A stretch of DNA of 64,000 nucleotides from Paragorgia papillata (GCA_035771165.1 JAWNZC010000181.1:109501-173500), one strand, 5' to 3'. Positions 41,601-53,928 are shown, numbered from the stretch's first letter. The notes: generated from the letters alone by a model not told the origin. Numbers and translations are program-made.

Positions 41601-44600
41601 TTACTCACCAAAGAGAGAACCCTCAGACATCCTAGGCAGCAATGAGTCAACAAGTGATTAACCCATTCTTGCCTGAACTGGTCAAAAATGGTCTCTTTAT
41701 TGTTTTACTCTGTTTAACACCAGATGATTTTACTCATCAAAGAGAGAACTCTCCGCCATCCTAGACAGCAATGAGTTAACAAGTGATTAACCCATTCCTG
41801 CCTGAGCTGGTCAAAAATGGTCCCTTTATTGTTTTACTGTGTCTAACACCAGATGATTTTACCCATCAAAGAGAGAACTCTCAAACATCCTAGGCAGTAA
41901 TGAGTTAACAATTGATTAACCATCTCCTACCTGAGCTGGCCGAAAATGACCCCTTTATTATTTTACTCAGTTTAACACCAGATGGTTTTACTAGTCAAAA
42001 AAAGAACCCTCGGCCTGCCTATATATAGGTAGCAATGGTTTAACCCATTCTTGTCTGAGCCGTCCAAAACAACCTCTTTTTGTCGTCGTGCCAATAGAAG
42101 TTTACTAAAATCAACAAATAAATTCCCAACGCAGCCAGGTGAAGAATCAGACATAGTTTAACTCTACTCTGGCTTCAAAGTTTTTTCAAAGTAGCTTAAA
42201 GTTACTGTTCATGACCCAATGTTTCAACACTCGCCATCATCATCATTTAATGGAGAGTGGGTGCTACTGCTGTGCCACACTTCCAAACAACGTCTTTGGT
42301 GGTATCGTGGATGGTAGTGATAATTTTTGAATTATCCCACGCGTGCAAAACCAACCATGAGATAAAAAATTATCACTACCAATCCACCGTACCACCAAAG
42401 ACGTTGTTTAGAAGCTTGGCACATCAATAGCGCCCACACTCAATTAAAATCGTGATGAGGGCGGTCTATTGCCGGAAGCCTATTTGCATCTTTTTAACCA
42501 GTAACTTTTAAGCTTCAAAAAACTTTTAAGCCAGAGTAGCATTAAACTATGTCTGATTATTAAAATGTTGCAAAAAAAGAATATTACCTTTTGGAGGAAA
42601 GACCAGCTTGTTTGTGACTTTAGCAGGTACAGGTCGAGAAGTCTTCCTGCAGACAAAAGTCTTTTCGTAGCTGTCTGGAGTTTTCAGGAGCCTCTCAAAG
42701 TCCATTTCATGATGACACTGGTTACATTGATCACATTTATTGTAAATGTTATAGCGAAGTTCTGGCCACAACTCCTTCACCATTTTTAAAAAGATCTGGT
42801 GGAGCTGTATGACAGCCTTCCACAGGGTATTTAGTTGACCATGTTTCCCTATCCTGGCAGAAATATCAATCTCACTTTTAGTTTTCTTGGTTATGCAAAA
42901 TTTAACTTCTTCTGGCTCGGCCATGTTGTAAACACCAAGGAATCCTTTCTTCCAATGAAGCATGTAGTCAGAACCCTGGTGGCAACGGACCATTTGTCGT
43001 TCAAACAGACCAACGGGGACACGACTATGGAATTTGTATATGCTCTTTGTTTCCCACTGGTCTTCTGATGCATGTGTTGGCCATACATCTTGAATGGTAT
43101 CAGGATGGGTTTCAGGCATTAGTGCTGGGATAAAGGTATACCTCTTGTTGATTTCTTTATCCTCAAGCTCGGCTTCTTTCAGTGTCATTTCATAACCCAC
43201 ATCAAAATGATAGAGTAGAGGAGCAAGCTTCTCAAAGTCAGCTTCTTCAGGAACAGCATCATACCAAATGCATCGCAAAAGAGATTCTGAAAGTAGGCCA
43301 TGATCAATCAATTCTTTTTTCTCTGCTCCAAATTTCACATCATCCATGTTGCAAGCTTTAAAAACTTCTTTGTATTGCAGGTGAGAAGACAAATCATGAT
43401 GAACGACATCTTTGATCAACATGATAAGCCATTGGGGATCTGGAAAGACAAGCTCTTTTAGCTCTTCAAGGTGAGCGAATCTTAAAACCTTTCCAAGGCC
43501 AACAAGATAAAGAAGAATTGAGTTCAAAGTATTTTCCTTGTCATCAACTTTCTTGAACTCTTGATTGTGTTCACACAACCACTTTTCAAGCTCTTCAAGT
43601 TTTAGGTACTTTGTCTTTCCCAAAGTTGCTAACAATTTCTCAATTTCTACCCATAATGACGGAAGAGTGTCTTGCAAATGAGGAAACAAAACTGTGTTAC
43701 TCCCAGTTCGGAACAGTTCTTGTTTCAACAATTTTAAGTCAGTTATTGGCACGGCTTGAAATACCGTGGGTTCTTTCCAGACTTTATCTCCAGCTGATGC
43801 TGCAACAATAACTGTTTTAGCATTAGCATATTGATTGTTCTCCTGTGATGCAAAAACTGTTGGAAGAACAGGTCGATTTCTTAACAATAACTTTAGTTTG
43901 TCAATCCTAAACTTGTCATCAAGATCGGCATTTCCCTCCAACTTTTTTATATCACTTTCTATTAACTTTATATCCACATCTTCTTCTTTGACAATTTTGG
44001 TTGACATTTGACGACACTTATCTTTGACAAGGCTTGAATCAATACGGTCACATTTTGTTGCAGCTACCACAACAACAGGTCGCGGTACAATGCTCTTTAC
44101 TTCATCAATCCACTTGCCAGTATTTGCATAATATGATTCATCAGTCATTTCATACTCTGAAATATCCACAACCAAAAGAAACAAAGACTTTTCTTCCATA
44201 AAGTAATGACTCACAGTTTGGTACTCCATGTGACCACCAAAATCCCAGATTTCAAGCTCAAGATCCTTATCTGCAGGATTTGGAAACCACTTTCTGATCT
44301 CAATCCCTTCTGTTCTCTCCTCTGGTCTGGTCAACCTTGATTCTCCCAACAACAATCCATTAACCAGACTTGTTTTTCCAGCACCAGTATTTCCAATCAC
44401 CAACAGTCGAAGCCGTTTAGAGTGAGCTTCGCCAAACTTTGCAATGTCTTGGAAATATTTCAAAATTGCACTAGGATTTTCGCAAATAACTTGTGGTGGT
44501 GTACCTAGCACGTTGCCTTGGAGGTGAAATTGCACATTCCTGTCAATTAAGTTAGTAAAACTTTCTGACAATTCAGTTAGTCTATTTGACATCATATTTA

Positions 44601-47391
44601 AACTGACAAGATTGGGAAGTTCAAGTACAGCATCTGGCAAAACATGGATGGCGTTGTTGCTAAAGCCCAGAACTTCTAAATTAATGCAATTCTCGAGACC
44701 ATCCGGGAATTCTTCAAGACTACAGTACGACATATCCAGCTTTCTTAAATTCTTCAATTTAGGAATTGAAAACGGCAGCTCACCAAGGTTGGCGTTGAAG
44801 GGAAGGACCAGATCTTCTAAATTAATGCAATTCTCGAGACCATCCGGTAATTTTTCAAGACTACAGTTCTTCATATGCAGCGATCTTAAATTCTTCAATT
44901 TAGGAATTGAAAATGGCAGCTTACCAAGGTTGGCGTTTTCGGAAAGGAACAGACCTTCTAAATTAACGCAATTCTCGAGACCATCCGGGAATTTTTCAAG
45001 ACTACAGCTCCTCATATGCAGCTTTCTTAAATTCTTCAATTTAGCAAATGAAAATGGCAGCTTACCAAGGTTGGCGTTGTAGGAAAGGTCCAGACCTTCT
45101 AAATTAACGCAATTCTCGAGACCATCCGGGAATTTTTCAAGACTACAGTCCGACATATCCAGCCATCTTAAATTCTTCAATTTAGCAATTGAAAATGGCA
45201 GCTTACCAAGGTTGGCGTTGCGGGAAAGGATCAGATCTTCTAAATTAACGCAATTCTCGAGACCATCCGGGAATTTTTCAAGACTACAGTCCGACATATC
45301 CAGCCATCTTAAATTGTTTAATTTAGCAATTGAAAATGGCAGCTTACCAAGGTTGGCGTTGTCGGAAAGGTTCAGATCTTCTAAATTAACGCAATTCTCG
45401 AGACCATCCGGGAATTTTTCAAGACTACAGTCCGACATATCCAGCCATCTTAAATTGTTTAATTTAGCAATTGAAAATGGCAGCTTACCAAGGTTGGCGT
45501 TGCGGGAAAGGTTCAGATCTTCTAAATTAACGCAATTCTCGAGACCATCCGGGAATTTTTCAAGACTACAGTCCGACATATCCAGCGATCTTAAATTGTT
45601 TAATTTAGCAATTGAAAATGGCAGCTTACCAAGGTTGGCGTTGTCGGAAAGGTTCAGATCTTCTAAATTAACGCAATTCTCGAGACCATCCGGGAATTTT
45701 TCAAGACTACAGTCCGACATATCCAGCCATCTTAAATTGTTTAATTTAGCAATTGAAAATGGCAGCTTACCAAGGTTGGCGTTGCGGGAAAGGTTCAGAT
45801 CTTCTAAATTAACGCAATTCTCGAGACCATCCGGGAATTTTTCAAGACTACAGTCCGACATATCCAGCGATCTTAAATTGTTTAATTTAGCAATTGAAAA
45901 TGGCAGCTTACCAAGGTTGGCGTTGCGGGAAAGGTTCAGATCTTCTAAATTAACGCAATTCTCGAGACCATCCGGGAATTTTTCAAGACTACAGTCCGAC
46001 ATATCCAGCCATCTTAAATTGTTTAATTTAGCAATTGAAAATGGCAGCTTACCAAGGTTGGCGTTGTCGGAAAGGTTCAGATCTTCTAAATTAACGCAAT
46101 TCTCGAGACCATCAGGGAATTTTTCAAGACTACAGCTCGACATATCCAGCGATCTTAAATTCTTCAATTTAGCAATTGAAAATGGCAGCTTACCAAGGTT
46201 GGCGTTGTCGGAAAGGTCCAGATCTTCTAAATTAAGGCAATTCTCGAGACCATCAGGAACTGTTTCAATGGCACATGAACTCATTCTAAGCTCTTTCAAA
46301 TTCTTGAGCCCAGTAATCGAAAATGGTTGCTTACCAAGCTTGGGATTGTTGCCAAGATTTAAAGCTTCCAAACTGGTGTGATCTTCAAGTCCTTGTGGAT
46401 ATGTATGCAGGTTACAAGCGAAAATTGCTAGTCGTTTGAGTTTCACAAGTTCACAAAAAGAAATTGATTGATCGTGGAAATCATTGTAATATAACCCAAG
46501 TACCTCTAGCTGCTTCATCTTGGTTATAGCCGAAGGTAAGGACTTTAATCCACAGTTAAACAGGACAAGTTTACGAAGATTTAAAACACTACACGACAAT
46601 TCAAAATTATTACCCAACGGATTATCATAGAAAAATAATTCTTGAAGATTGTGTAGTTGATCCATTCCAGTAGGTAAAATCTTCTCCCCTTTGGCACATA
46701 ACAAGAACCTTTGAAGGTTTGTCATTCCTTCAAGCGGAATTGTGCTACATTCTGATGATGCTTGAAGCTGGGTTAGTTCTTCATCCAACGTTTTTAGAAT
46801 AATATCCTGATTACCAATTTCAGGAAAATTTTCGATTGTTTTTCCCCTAGGGTAATACCCATAATGACCAACATTTACAGTTAACGTGTCTCCTGGTTCC
46901 CCACTTGCGATTACCAGTTCTTCCACACCAGAAACCGTGCATTGGTCTAGACAAGCAAGTGCATCAGGTTTAAAATACCTCACCTTCAGCCTCCGCAGCA
47001 ATTTCTTCCATCTTGGTAAGGTAAATGGATCTCGGTTTAATGCTTGACATTGTATGTCCAAACAAATAAAGCCATTTTCATCAGTTTTGATTTCACATGA
47101 CTTCCACACATATTTGTTGTGCTGGTGTTTCTTGTCAGGATTAAGATCACTCCATTCGTCATACAGACTAACTGAAGTATATTTACCCAAGTCATCGATA
47201 CTACATTGCAGAAACTCTGCCACATCTCTATGAAAAAGCATGATGTCCTTGATCATGGGATGATTCAATAGTTCCCGAGGAATAGTATCTTTCACAAAAC
47301 CTGCATCTCTTAAATCCATTACACATTTTCCATCCACATTGTTGGACCAACACTCGACACCGTTAACGGTAAAAGAAATGTTGCCACTCAT
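38607..47391 (-). CDS. LRR-Roc-COR-Death domain (Roco family) protein
   Basis: Four exons join in phase 1 throughout: 47391-42588, 41145-41098, 39139-38870 and 38758-38607 (TAA), about 1757 residues. Residues 1-210 match nothing I know. LRRs run from about 220 to 945, including twelve 47-residue units (355-918). The Roc GTPase has its P-loop GNTGAGKTS near 1000, DFGG near 1050 and TKCD near 1112; a COR-like region follows to about 1550. Exon 3 encodes a Death domain (LNRPNYVKDYITLAGNMGYS ... DPADTLLSHWETKAG ... VEKLIAFLKKMERDDL). Roco proteins are dimerising GTPase switches; Death domains recruit partners in apoptosis or innate immune signalling, so a sensor or adaptor role in the cytoplasm is inferred. 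The ATG at 47391 is preceded by TCTTCAG, a possible acceptor of a 5' UTR intron. Introns are filled with repeats. No frame breaks were seen. Confidence 0.88.
39326..40190. mobile_element. GTTGCA-word element in Roco intron
   Basis: Ends ATGTTACACGGTGCAATTTT and AAAAATTGCACC are inverted. The interior has about nine 60-62 bp tandem units (TTGCATGAACCATTGCACCG, TGTAACATGCTGTGCAATGG) and ends with a GTAGAA..TTCTAC hairpin near 39970-40000. Confidence 0.7.
40220..40990 (+). repeat. 25 bp minisatellite in Roco intron
   Basis: About 28 degenerate units of TAACACCAGACTATTTTACT plus CTGTC. Lies in the intron between exons 2 and 3. Confidence 0.95.
41440..42030 (+). repeat. About 130 bp tandem repeat in first Roco intron
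   Basis: Four to five units with TTTAACACCAGATGATTTTA, AAAGAGAGAACTCTC and AACCCATTCCTGCCTGAGCT. Each unit contains one unit of the 25 bp minisatellite on the other side of exon 2, so the two arrays share an origin. Confidence 0.85.
42131..42565. mobile_element. Decayed relative of the 28.5-30.3 kb fold-back
   Basis: Shares CAGGTGAAGAATCAGACATA, GTTACTGTTCATGACCCAA and TTTAAGCCAGAGTAGC with that element, in inverted arms around TATCACTACCAATCCACC. The hammerhead core is lost (AATGTTTCAACACTCGCCAT). It overlaps the region just after the first Roco splice donor. Confidence 0.7.
44640..46330 (-). repeat. 141 bp LRR repeat inside the Roco gene
   Basis: Twelve units of 47 codons, each encoding two LRRs (23 + 24). 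Units 2 to 9 are almost identical at DNA level; the outer ones diverge. Within the uniform block, W and S alternate in the NLR[W/S]LDMS strand and D and R in NLS[D/R]NANLGK, giving a 282 bp double unit. Confidence 0.93.
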
Positions 47392-47569
47392 TCTGAAGAC
47401 TTAATTTCAGCGACACAAAATATGATTTCTTGAATGTTAACTGCTGTCCGCAGTCTTGACAAACCTCGATGTATTAATAAAAGTAAAAATAATCATCATA
47501 AACTTAATTGTGAAAGACAAATTAATTACAACAAGAAAAAAAATATGTTGCTTTCCAGGAACTGTACTT

Positions 47570-48300
47570 TGAAATGAAATTTGAACTGGATTTTGACTGT
47601 ACTTTGAAATGAAATTTGAACTGGATTTTGACTGTACTTTGAAATGAAATTTGAACTGGATTTTGACTGTACTTTGGAATGAAAGTTGGATTGGATTTTG
47701 ACTGTACTTTGGAATGAAAATTGGACTGGATGTTTGACTGTACTTTGGAATGAAAGTTGGACTGGTCTTTGACTGTAGTTTGGAATGAACGTTGAACTGG
47801 ATGTTGAACTGTACTGAATATTGAATGTTGGATTTGATGTTTGACTGTACTTTGGAATGAAAGTTGGATTGGATGTTTGACTGTACTTTGGAATGAGTGT
47901 TGGATTTGATGTTTGACTGTACTTCGGAATGAACGTTGAACTAGATGTTGTACTGTACTTTGGAATGAACGTTGGACAGGATGTTTGACTGTACTTTGGA
48001 ATTGATCATTGGACTGGATGTTTGACTGTACTTTGGAATGAACGTTGAACTAGATGCTGTACTGTACTTTGGAATGAACGTTGGATGGGATGTTTGACTG
48101 TACTTTGTAATTGATCATTGGACTGGATGTTTGACTGTACTTTGGAATGAAAGTTGGACTTTATGTTTGACTGTAGTTTGGAATGAAAGTTAGATTGGAT
48201 TTTTGAATGTACTTTGGAGTAGAGGTTCAACTAAATGTTTGATTACTTTAGAATAGAGTTTGGACAGGACGTATGACTGGATGTTTGAATAAATACTTGT
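47570..48300 (-). repeat. 36 bp minisatellite upstream of Roco gene
   Basis: About 20 units based on GACTGTACTTTGGAATGAAA and GTTGGACTGGATGTTT, more degenerate towards 48480. It lies 180 bp beyond the predicted start codon, so it may flank the promoter. Confidence 0.9.
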
Positions 48301-48689
48301 CTGAACTTTGAATTGGTCTTTGGATTGATCTTTGAATTCGACGCTGGACTATACTTTGGAATGCAATTTGTAGTTTGAGCAGGACTTTGGATTGAACTTT
48401 GGACAGTACTTTGTGCTAGGTTTTGGACTGGACTGGTCTGGACTTTCGACTTGACTTTGAACAGGACTCTGGACTGGACTGCAGACCTAAGCCCAACAAA
48501 AGCCCTAACCCGAATCAGTATGCAATTTATGGTCCTAACAATAATAGGCTAACCTAACTCACTGGTAAGTTACATGTATATAGAAAGTAAGAGAGAAGAT
48601 CAGGTTACTGAATACACTAAATACCAGAGTCTTTTTTAGTTGTTTTATTTTTAATTTTCATAAGTAATAACATGGCATTGAGGTTGATT

Positions 48690-48795
48690 AGTGATTAAAT
48701 GTACCCGAAAGCCGAGGGAGGTTTAGTAAAAGTCCCAAGGGCGGAGCCCGAGGCTTGAGGGACATTTAGTTACTAATCAACCGAAATGCCATGCT
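48690..48795. repeat. Hairpin with GGGCGGAGCCC apex
   Basis: Arms TTGATTAGTGATTAAATGT and ACATTTAGTTACTAATCAA flank a GGGCGGAGCCCGAG apex. Confidence 0.6.
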
Positions 48796-48799
48796 ATCA

Positions 48800-50215
48800 C
48801 TTTGTAATATTGCGGTTTCTGAAGAAGAACGAGAGTAAAATAAGAATGCTTTTGTTGGAATCAACAACTTCAAAGTCAATAAATTATTGAGTTGTGATTA
48901 ATACTAATGGGAATTCGATAAGTGTTCACTTCATGTATTTGTTAGTTATTATATGCATAAGCGAACTTTGAGGTAAACATTAGGTAGGATTAGTTACTAA
49001 TCGTACCTAATGCATAAAGATTAGGTGTGATTAGTTTCTAATCTTATATAATCTTTATGCATCAGGTTATTTAGAGATATTAAATGTTCTTGTGGGAACA
49101 ATGAAAACCGAGGTGGCCGTGATATGTATGCGCTTTAATAGCATTTTTATATTGTTCTCGGTCCTCAGGGGAGCAGAAAACAATGGTCTCATGACCTGAA
49201 ACAATATGAAAACGCTGGGAAAACGTATACGTGTGGATGTGGCCTAAGATGCTAGGACGACGACGGCGGGTTAAAACGCAAAATAAGTTTTACAATTTAA
49301 AGAAGTCACAGTTAACTGAGTATTATATTTGATATTTGAAGCTAGTTTAATGCCTTCCAAAACGCCGCCAGTATTGCTAAAATGATTGTAGTGTCTGTAC
49401 TGAAGTCAATCTCAAGCAATAGTTCTCATCCTTTGGCCGTTGACCTCGTCCTGAAGACGTGAAAATGTTCTGTGTGGCGTTGTAGAAAGAACGAAGACGG
49501 TGTTGGGAATACTCTTGGATCTAAAATTTTTCATTCTCTTTGTGTTGCAAAAATAATTCTTTTGTTTAAAGGACGTCGTCGTTGAGGTTGACGTCGTAGA
49601 TCTTAAAGTCCTTATTATTTAATTAAAAGCATGTGTACCGTCATTACACTTACGCGCTATTTCATACGCTCATTATCTAATGTTATTCACAAGTTTAAAA
49701 ATTTGTTAGATAAATACTAAGTAGACCTTACTATATAGTAGAACTATCGCAGATATAAAATATCTATAAAAAAGTCAATTATTTGCTGTTACCATGGTGA
49801 TAATGACGTTGGAACTTTGGTATATTTTCAAATATTGCATAATTCAAGCGGCATGTCTTCAGTTTGCTTCGGTAAATTTTTTTAAAAATTGCTGAGATGA
49901 TAGATACTGTTGTGGAGAATATCCATGCACAAAATCAGAGATGGTTGTACGGACAGATTTTTCACTATAAAAATTATCGATTTAAAAAAGTTCTGTCTTA
50001 TAAAAATTTTTTAAAATTATATATACTTTAGAACTTTTTATAAGCTACATATTTACAAAATTTTAGCAAAATTCACCGAAGAAAACGCCTAAAAGTCTAA
50101 CATCTATGTCGACGCGGTCATAGAATTTCGAATCGACAAGATCGCTGTTTACGCATGCGTAGCGATACCATTTCTAGTCACCAGTCCCCTATTGAAATTT
50201 CAGTAGGGAGCCACC
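48800..50215. other. No gene recognised
   Basis: AT-rich. Short repeats of ATTAGGT..GATTAGT..CTAATC occur near 48980-49065. No domain or exon could be supported. Confidence 0.4.
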
Positions 50216-50702
50216 TTAAAGTGCTTATGAAGTGCTTAGTGCGAAAATTAATTTTGTCTTATTTGAAAGAACACTTTAAATGGTAGAGTAACATATTTTG
50301 CAGTTTTTCGTTTCTTTGCTTCGTTCTTGAGATATTTCAGTTTGTTTGATATGCAAATTAAACATTGTAACGTCACATGTGCATAATGAGTTATTGAAAA
50401 AAGTTATATATCTTTGCTATTATCAAATATAATCATCACTTGAAGATCTACATGTTTAGTGTTGTGCACCCACATGCTTCATTCAAATTAATTTGGTTTG
50501 ATAATAGAAAAGATATCTAACCTTTTCCGATAGCTCATTATGCACCTACGACGTCAAAATGTTTAATTTGCATATCAAACAAACTAAGATATCTCTAAAA
50601 CAAAGCAAGGAAACGAAAAACTGCAAAAGATGTTACTCTATAATTTGAAGTGTTCTTTCAAATAAGACAAACTTAATTTTCGTTTCATGTGCACTTCAAT
50701 TT
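50216..50702. mobile_element. Palindromic MITE (TTAA family), copy 3
   Basis: Diverged relative of 37508-37999: AAATTAATTTTGTCTTATTT at left, TTGATATGCAAATTAAACAT and the inverted TTTAATTTGCATATCAAACA at right. Ends 80-130 bp before the polycystin-like exon. Confidence 0.7.
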
Positions 50703-50828
50703 AAAAACATCAGTAATTATTTTTAACAAACATAAAAAGTATATTATATAAATATTCCTTTTAGTATTAACCATCTAGAAGGGTTGAAGGAACCAATCTT
50801 AAGGTTTTGTCTTGCTTTTCTTTTTCAG

Positions 50829-51431
50829 TTTCATGGCATTTGGTATGTTCGCGTTTACAGTATTCGGCGCAGAACTCCAAGACTACATCGAAGCCTTGGT
50901 GATGGTTATAATCCTGTTCTAGGAGCACTTTATTTCTTTGGGTTTGTTGGTTTGAATGTTTTTATTGTGATGAACATGTTCCTCGCCATCATTAACGACT
51001 CATACGCTGAAGTTCAAGACGAGGAAAAGGACGCGAAAAACGAATACGAAGTACTGGACTACGTCGTGAAAAAACTACAAACAACTTTCAAAAAGAAATC
51101 CGCAAAAAAATCAAAAGTTGCTCCCAAAAAAGTGAAAAGAAACCGCAAAGAGAAACCGCATTATGTTAGTTTCAAGGAATCGAACGAAAAAGCTTTGTTA
51201 TCGTTTAACGAAACTTGCCTTTTGGAACTGGAGTCGTGTGAAAAAAGATTAGATAATCTTCTGAATGTGATCGATGAAGGAGAAAAGAGTGAACTTGTGA
51301 ATGAACATGCTCTTGTAGGAGTGCCCGAGGACAAACAGAATGATTGCTGTTTTCGCATTATCTTAGCGTTGGAAAGTGTTCCCTTTGAGATAACGGAGGA
51401 GGGCGTCGCCGTGGAAGAGAAGTTTGATTAA
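50829..51431 (+). pseudogene. Polycystin-2-like (TRPP) channel, last exon with pore deletion
   Basis: After a TTTTTCAG acceptor the first frame reads FMAFGMFAFTVFGAELQDYI, matching the pore-proximal part of PKD2 channels. The match then jumps to another frame, NPVLGALYFFGFVGLNVFIV then MNMFLAIINDSYAEVQDE, which is the last transmembrane helix S6 and the start of the cytosolic tail. About 30 residues of the pore loop are missing and the frames differ, so this copy cannot make a normal channel. The tail (to TGA, about 150 residues) is Lys/Glu rich with coiled-coil potential. Polycystin-2 proteins are Ca2+-permeable cation channels of cilia and ER. No upstream exons were found. An unrecognised intron or sequencing error is the alternative. 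Confidence 0.6.
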
Positions 51432-51630
51432 AGAGATACAAAATGTTTTTAAGGTGAGATTAATAATTAAGAGGATAATTTTTTCTATGGGGGCTTTCCA
51501 TTTACACGGTTAGACCGGTCAGTCCGGTTAAATGGAACACGATTCGTTTGAGATCTGGGATGGTTTAAAGAGATACAAAATGTTTTTAAGGTGAGATTAA
51601 TAATTAAGAGGATAATTTTTTTTATGTCAT
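51431..51630 (+). repeat. Short direct duplication
   Basis: AAAGAGATACAAAATGTTTT and the following AAGGTGAGATTAATAATTAA occur at 51430 and 51566, starting at the stop codon of the polycystin-like exon. Confidence 0.8.
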
Positions 51631-52167
51631 GTATTTCTGGTGAAAAGCGCTCAAAACCCTAGAACTTTTTGGCGTACCACTCAAAATCTTCTTATTTTAG
51701 CATTATTGTGTAGCCTATAGAATCAACAAACTTTTTATAAGCACTTGGGGGTTGAGAAACATATCAAACGATAAAAAAAACATAATTATGAAGGTAGGTA
51801 TGCTACAAAAATGTTGAATCCGCCATATTTATACAGTAATCAATGCAAAATTTGTTTTTGTTCAACCAACATTTTCTTTTTGGCGTATCCCTCACAATCT
51901 CTTTATTTTAGCATTGTGTAGCTCATACATGTGAGAGTTGAGAAACATATCAAAAGATAAAAATATTTGATAATTATGAATGTAGATATGATCAGTAGAA
52001 ATCAGTTTTGAGCGCATGTTACGCGACATAAAAATTCTCCTCTTAACCAACTTGAAGGGTTGAATCAACAGGTCAAAAGCTAAGCAATAAATAATAAATA
52101 ATAAGCATAGTGTTATCACAAATTTTCACTCTCATTTCAAAGTTCTTGTTGTTTAATTTGTTATTAA

Positions 52168-52862
52168 GGTCTTCGTATAGGTTTGTAGTGTCATTCCTAT
52201 AAAGCGCTCTCAATTCGTCACGCCACGAAAATATATATGCCACGAAAATAAAATTGATATCGTATATTAATTTGTAGAATACAATGGTGTATTTGGTTTC
52301 GCGATAAACACAAACCGTTAATAGTTGCGAATTTATTAATTAAAACCAGAGGGCTTCACTCCGGGCGTTTCAAGTAAAAAGCGTTTCATTTTGTTCAAAA
52401 AAATGTTTTCGCAGTTCGATTCCGAGATAAATTTCCAGCAAAACGGTGTCAGCGTTCTGTTATTTATTGCCTGGTTTAGAATTTATGACTTATTTTGTCC
52501 GAATGTTGGTCGAAAAACAGCATTTCCAACTTTGGTCGTGAATAAAATCGGCAAAACTCGACGTATAAAAAAAACGCTGACACCCTTTTGCTGGAAATTT
52601 ATTTCTGAATCAAAGTACAAAAAAAGATTTTGAACAAAATAAAACGCTTTTTACTTAAAACGCCCCGAGTGAAGCCCTGTGGTTTCAATTAAAATACTCA
52701 CAACTATTAACGGTTTGTGTTTATCGCGAAACCAAAGACACCAATGTATTCTACAAATTAATAGCTTTCTAAGGATACTATTTTAGTTTTGTAGCATAAA
52801 TTCTGACGAATTGAGAGCGCTTTACAGAAATGACCTTGCAAACCTATACGAAGACCTTAAAC
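52168..52862. mobile_element. 0.69 kb fold-back element
   Basis: Arms 52168-52440 and 52580-52862 pair: AAGGTCTTCGTATAGGTTTG at left and complement at right, then GAGGGCTTCACTCCGGGCG / CGCCCCGAGTGAAGCCC further in, and GGTGTCAGCG / CGCTGACACC near the centre. The ORF at 52391-52633 is a by-product. Confidence 0.8.
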
Positions 52863-52868
52863 GCCTCA

Positions 52869-53258
52869 TGGCCAAACGCTTTCAACATCGCATTCAACAT
52901 CGTGCAACATTGTTGAATTCAACATGTTGAAAGCGTTTGGCCACCCCTTTTGAATGATGTTGAACGTTGTTGAATGGTGTTGAATGATGTTGAACGACGC
53001 GTTCAACATTTCTATTGTTCTCAAAATGTTGAAAGGTGTTGAACGCATTTGGCCACATTTCATTCAACTTTGTTGAACAGAGAGACATGCGCCATGCGGG
53101 ATATTGTCGACCCCAGCTTTTGTGGTAGCCCGCGTTCAATTAATTGTCATTCATGGATGTTGAACGATGTTGAATTCATTTGGCCACTCGTGCTTTCAGC
53201 ATCGTTCAACAATGTTCAATGATGTTGAATGCGATGTTGAAAGCGTTTGGCCAGGCCT
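52869..53258. mobile_element. TTCAACAT-word TIR element
   Basis: Ends TGGCCAAACGCTTTCAACAT and complement. The interior is largely GATGTTGAA/TTCAACA words. It directly abuts the previous fold-back. Confidence 0.75.
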
Positions 53259-53559
53259 TTAAGCTTTTTCCATTGCTTCTAAAGTGGTGACAAAATGCTT
53301 GAAATGCTATTTAACAGACGTTAGATTTTTGTGTCTGCCTGATAAGGCAGGCATCATGTCATCGTGCATCTCGTAGGTAAGGAATTTTTATTAGTCTATT
53401 CCACTATTGTCAAAAATTACACCTTCCTTCGTTTCCGGTTGGTTGGTCAACCTAATGGACCCTCCCACGGTTGAGAGCTATTTTGTTAATAGCGCGCTTG
53501 CTAAACTGAGAAGAGACACCAGCCGTTCGTGTTAAGGCGGATTTCCAGTCCTCGCACGA

Positions 53560-53735
53560 AGCAACTCGCAGCTCGCTGCGAGCACACGCAAGCTCGCTGC
53601 GAGCACACGCAAGCTCGCTGCGAGCACACGCAAGCTCGCTGCGAGCACACGCAAGCTCGCTGCGAGCACACGCAAGCTCGCTGCGAGCACACGCAAGCTC
53701 GCTGCCAGGACACGCAAGCTCGCTGCGAGTGTTTT
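53560..53735 (+). repeat. 21 bp minisatellite
   Basis: About eight units of AGCTCGCTGCGAGCACACGC plus A; each contains the inverted word CTCGCTGCGAG. Frames are open on both strands because of the period. Related CTCGTGCGAG words recur at 54590-54660. Confidence 0.95.
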
Positions 53736-53928
53736 AGCGCTCGTGGCAGACAGTTGGAAATTTTGAACTATATTTAACTCGCGGCAAGTACTCGCAGTAA
53801 ATATACCAATCAAAACAAATTATGTCAACATTTCAAACTCGTTTGTAATTCATGAGGAAAACTGCACAAAGGAAATCATTACCGTGTCGATGGTTAATTT
53901 GCATATGGATATTTTTTTATTATTATAA

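Noticed and set aside
44612..46381. Plus-strand ORFs of 156 and 389 codons
   Set aside because: Antisense shadow of the Roco LRR repeat; the 141 bp period preserves the frame.
52391..52633. 80-codon plus ORF
   Set aside because: Lies across the centre of a fold-back element; its two halves are inverted copies of the same DNA.
53501..53813. Cys/Arg-rich ORFs on both strands
   Set aside because: 21 bp minisatellite with internal palindromes.
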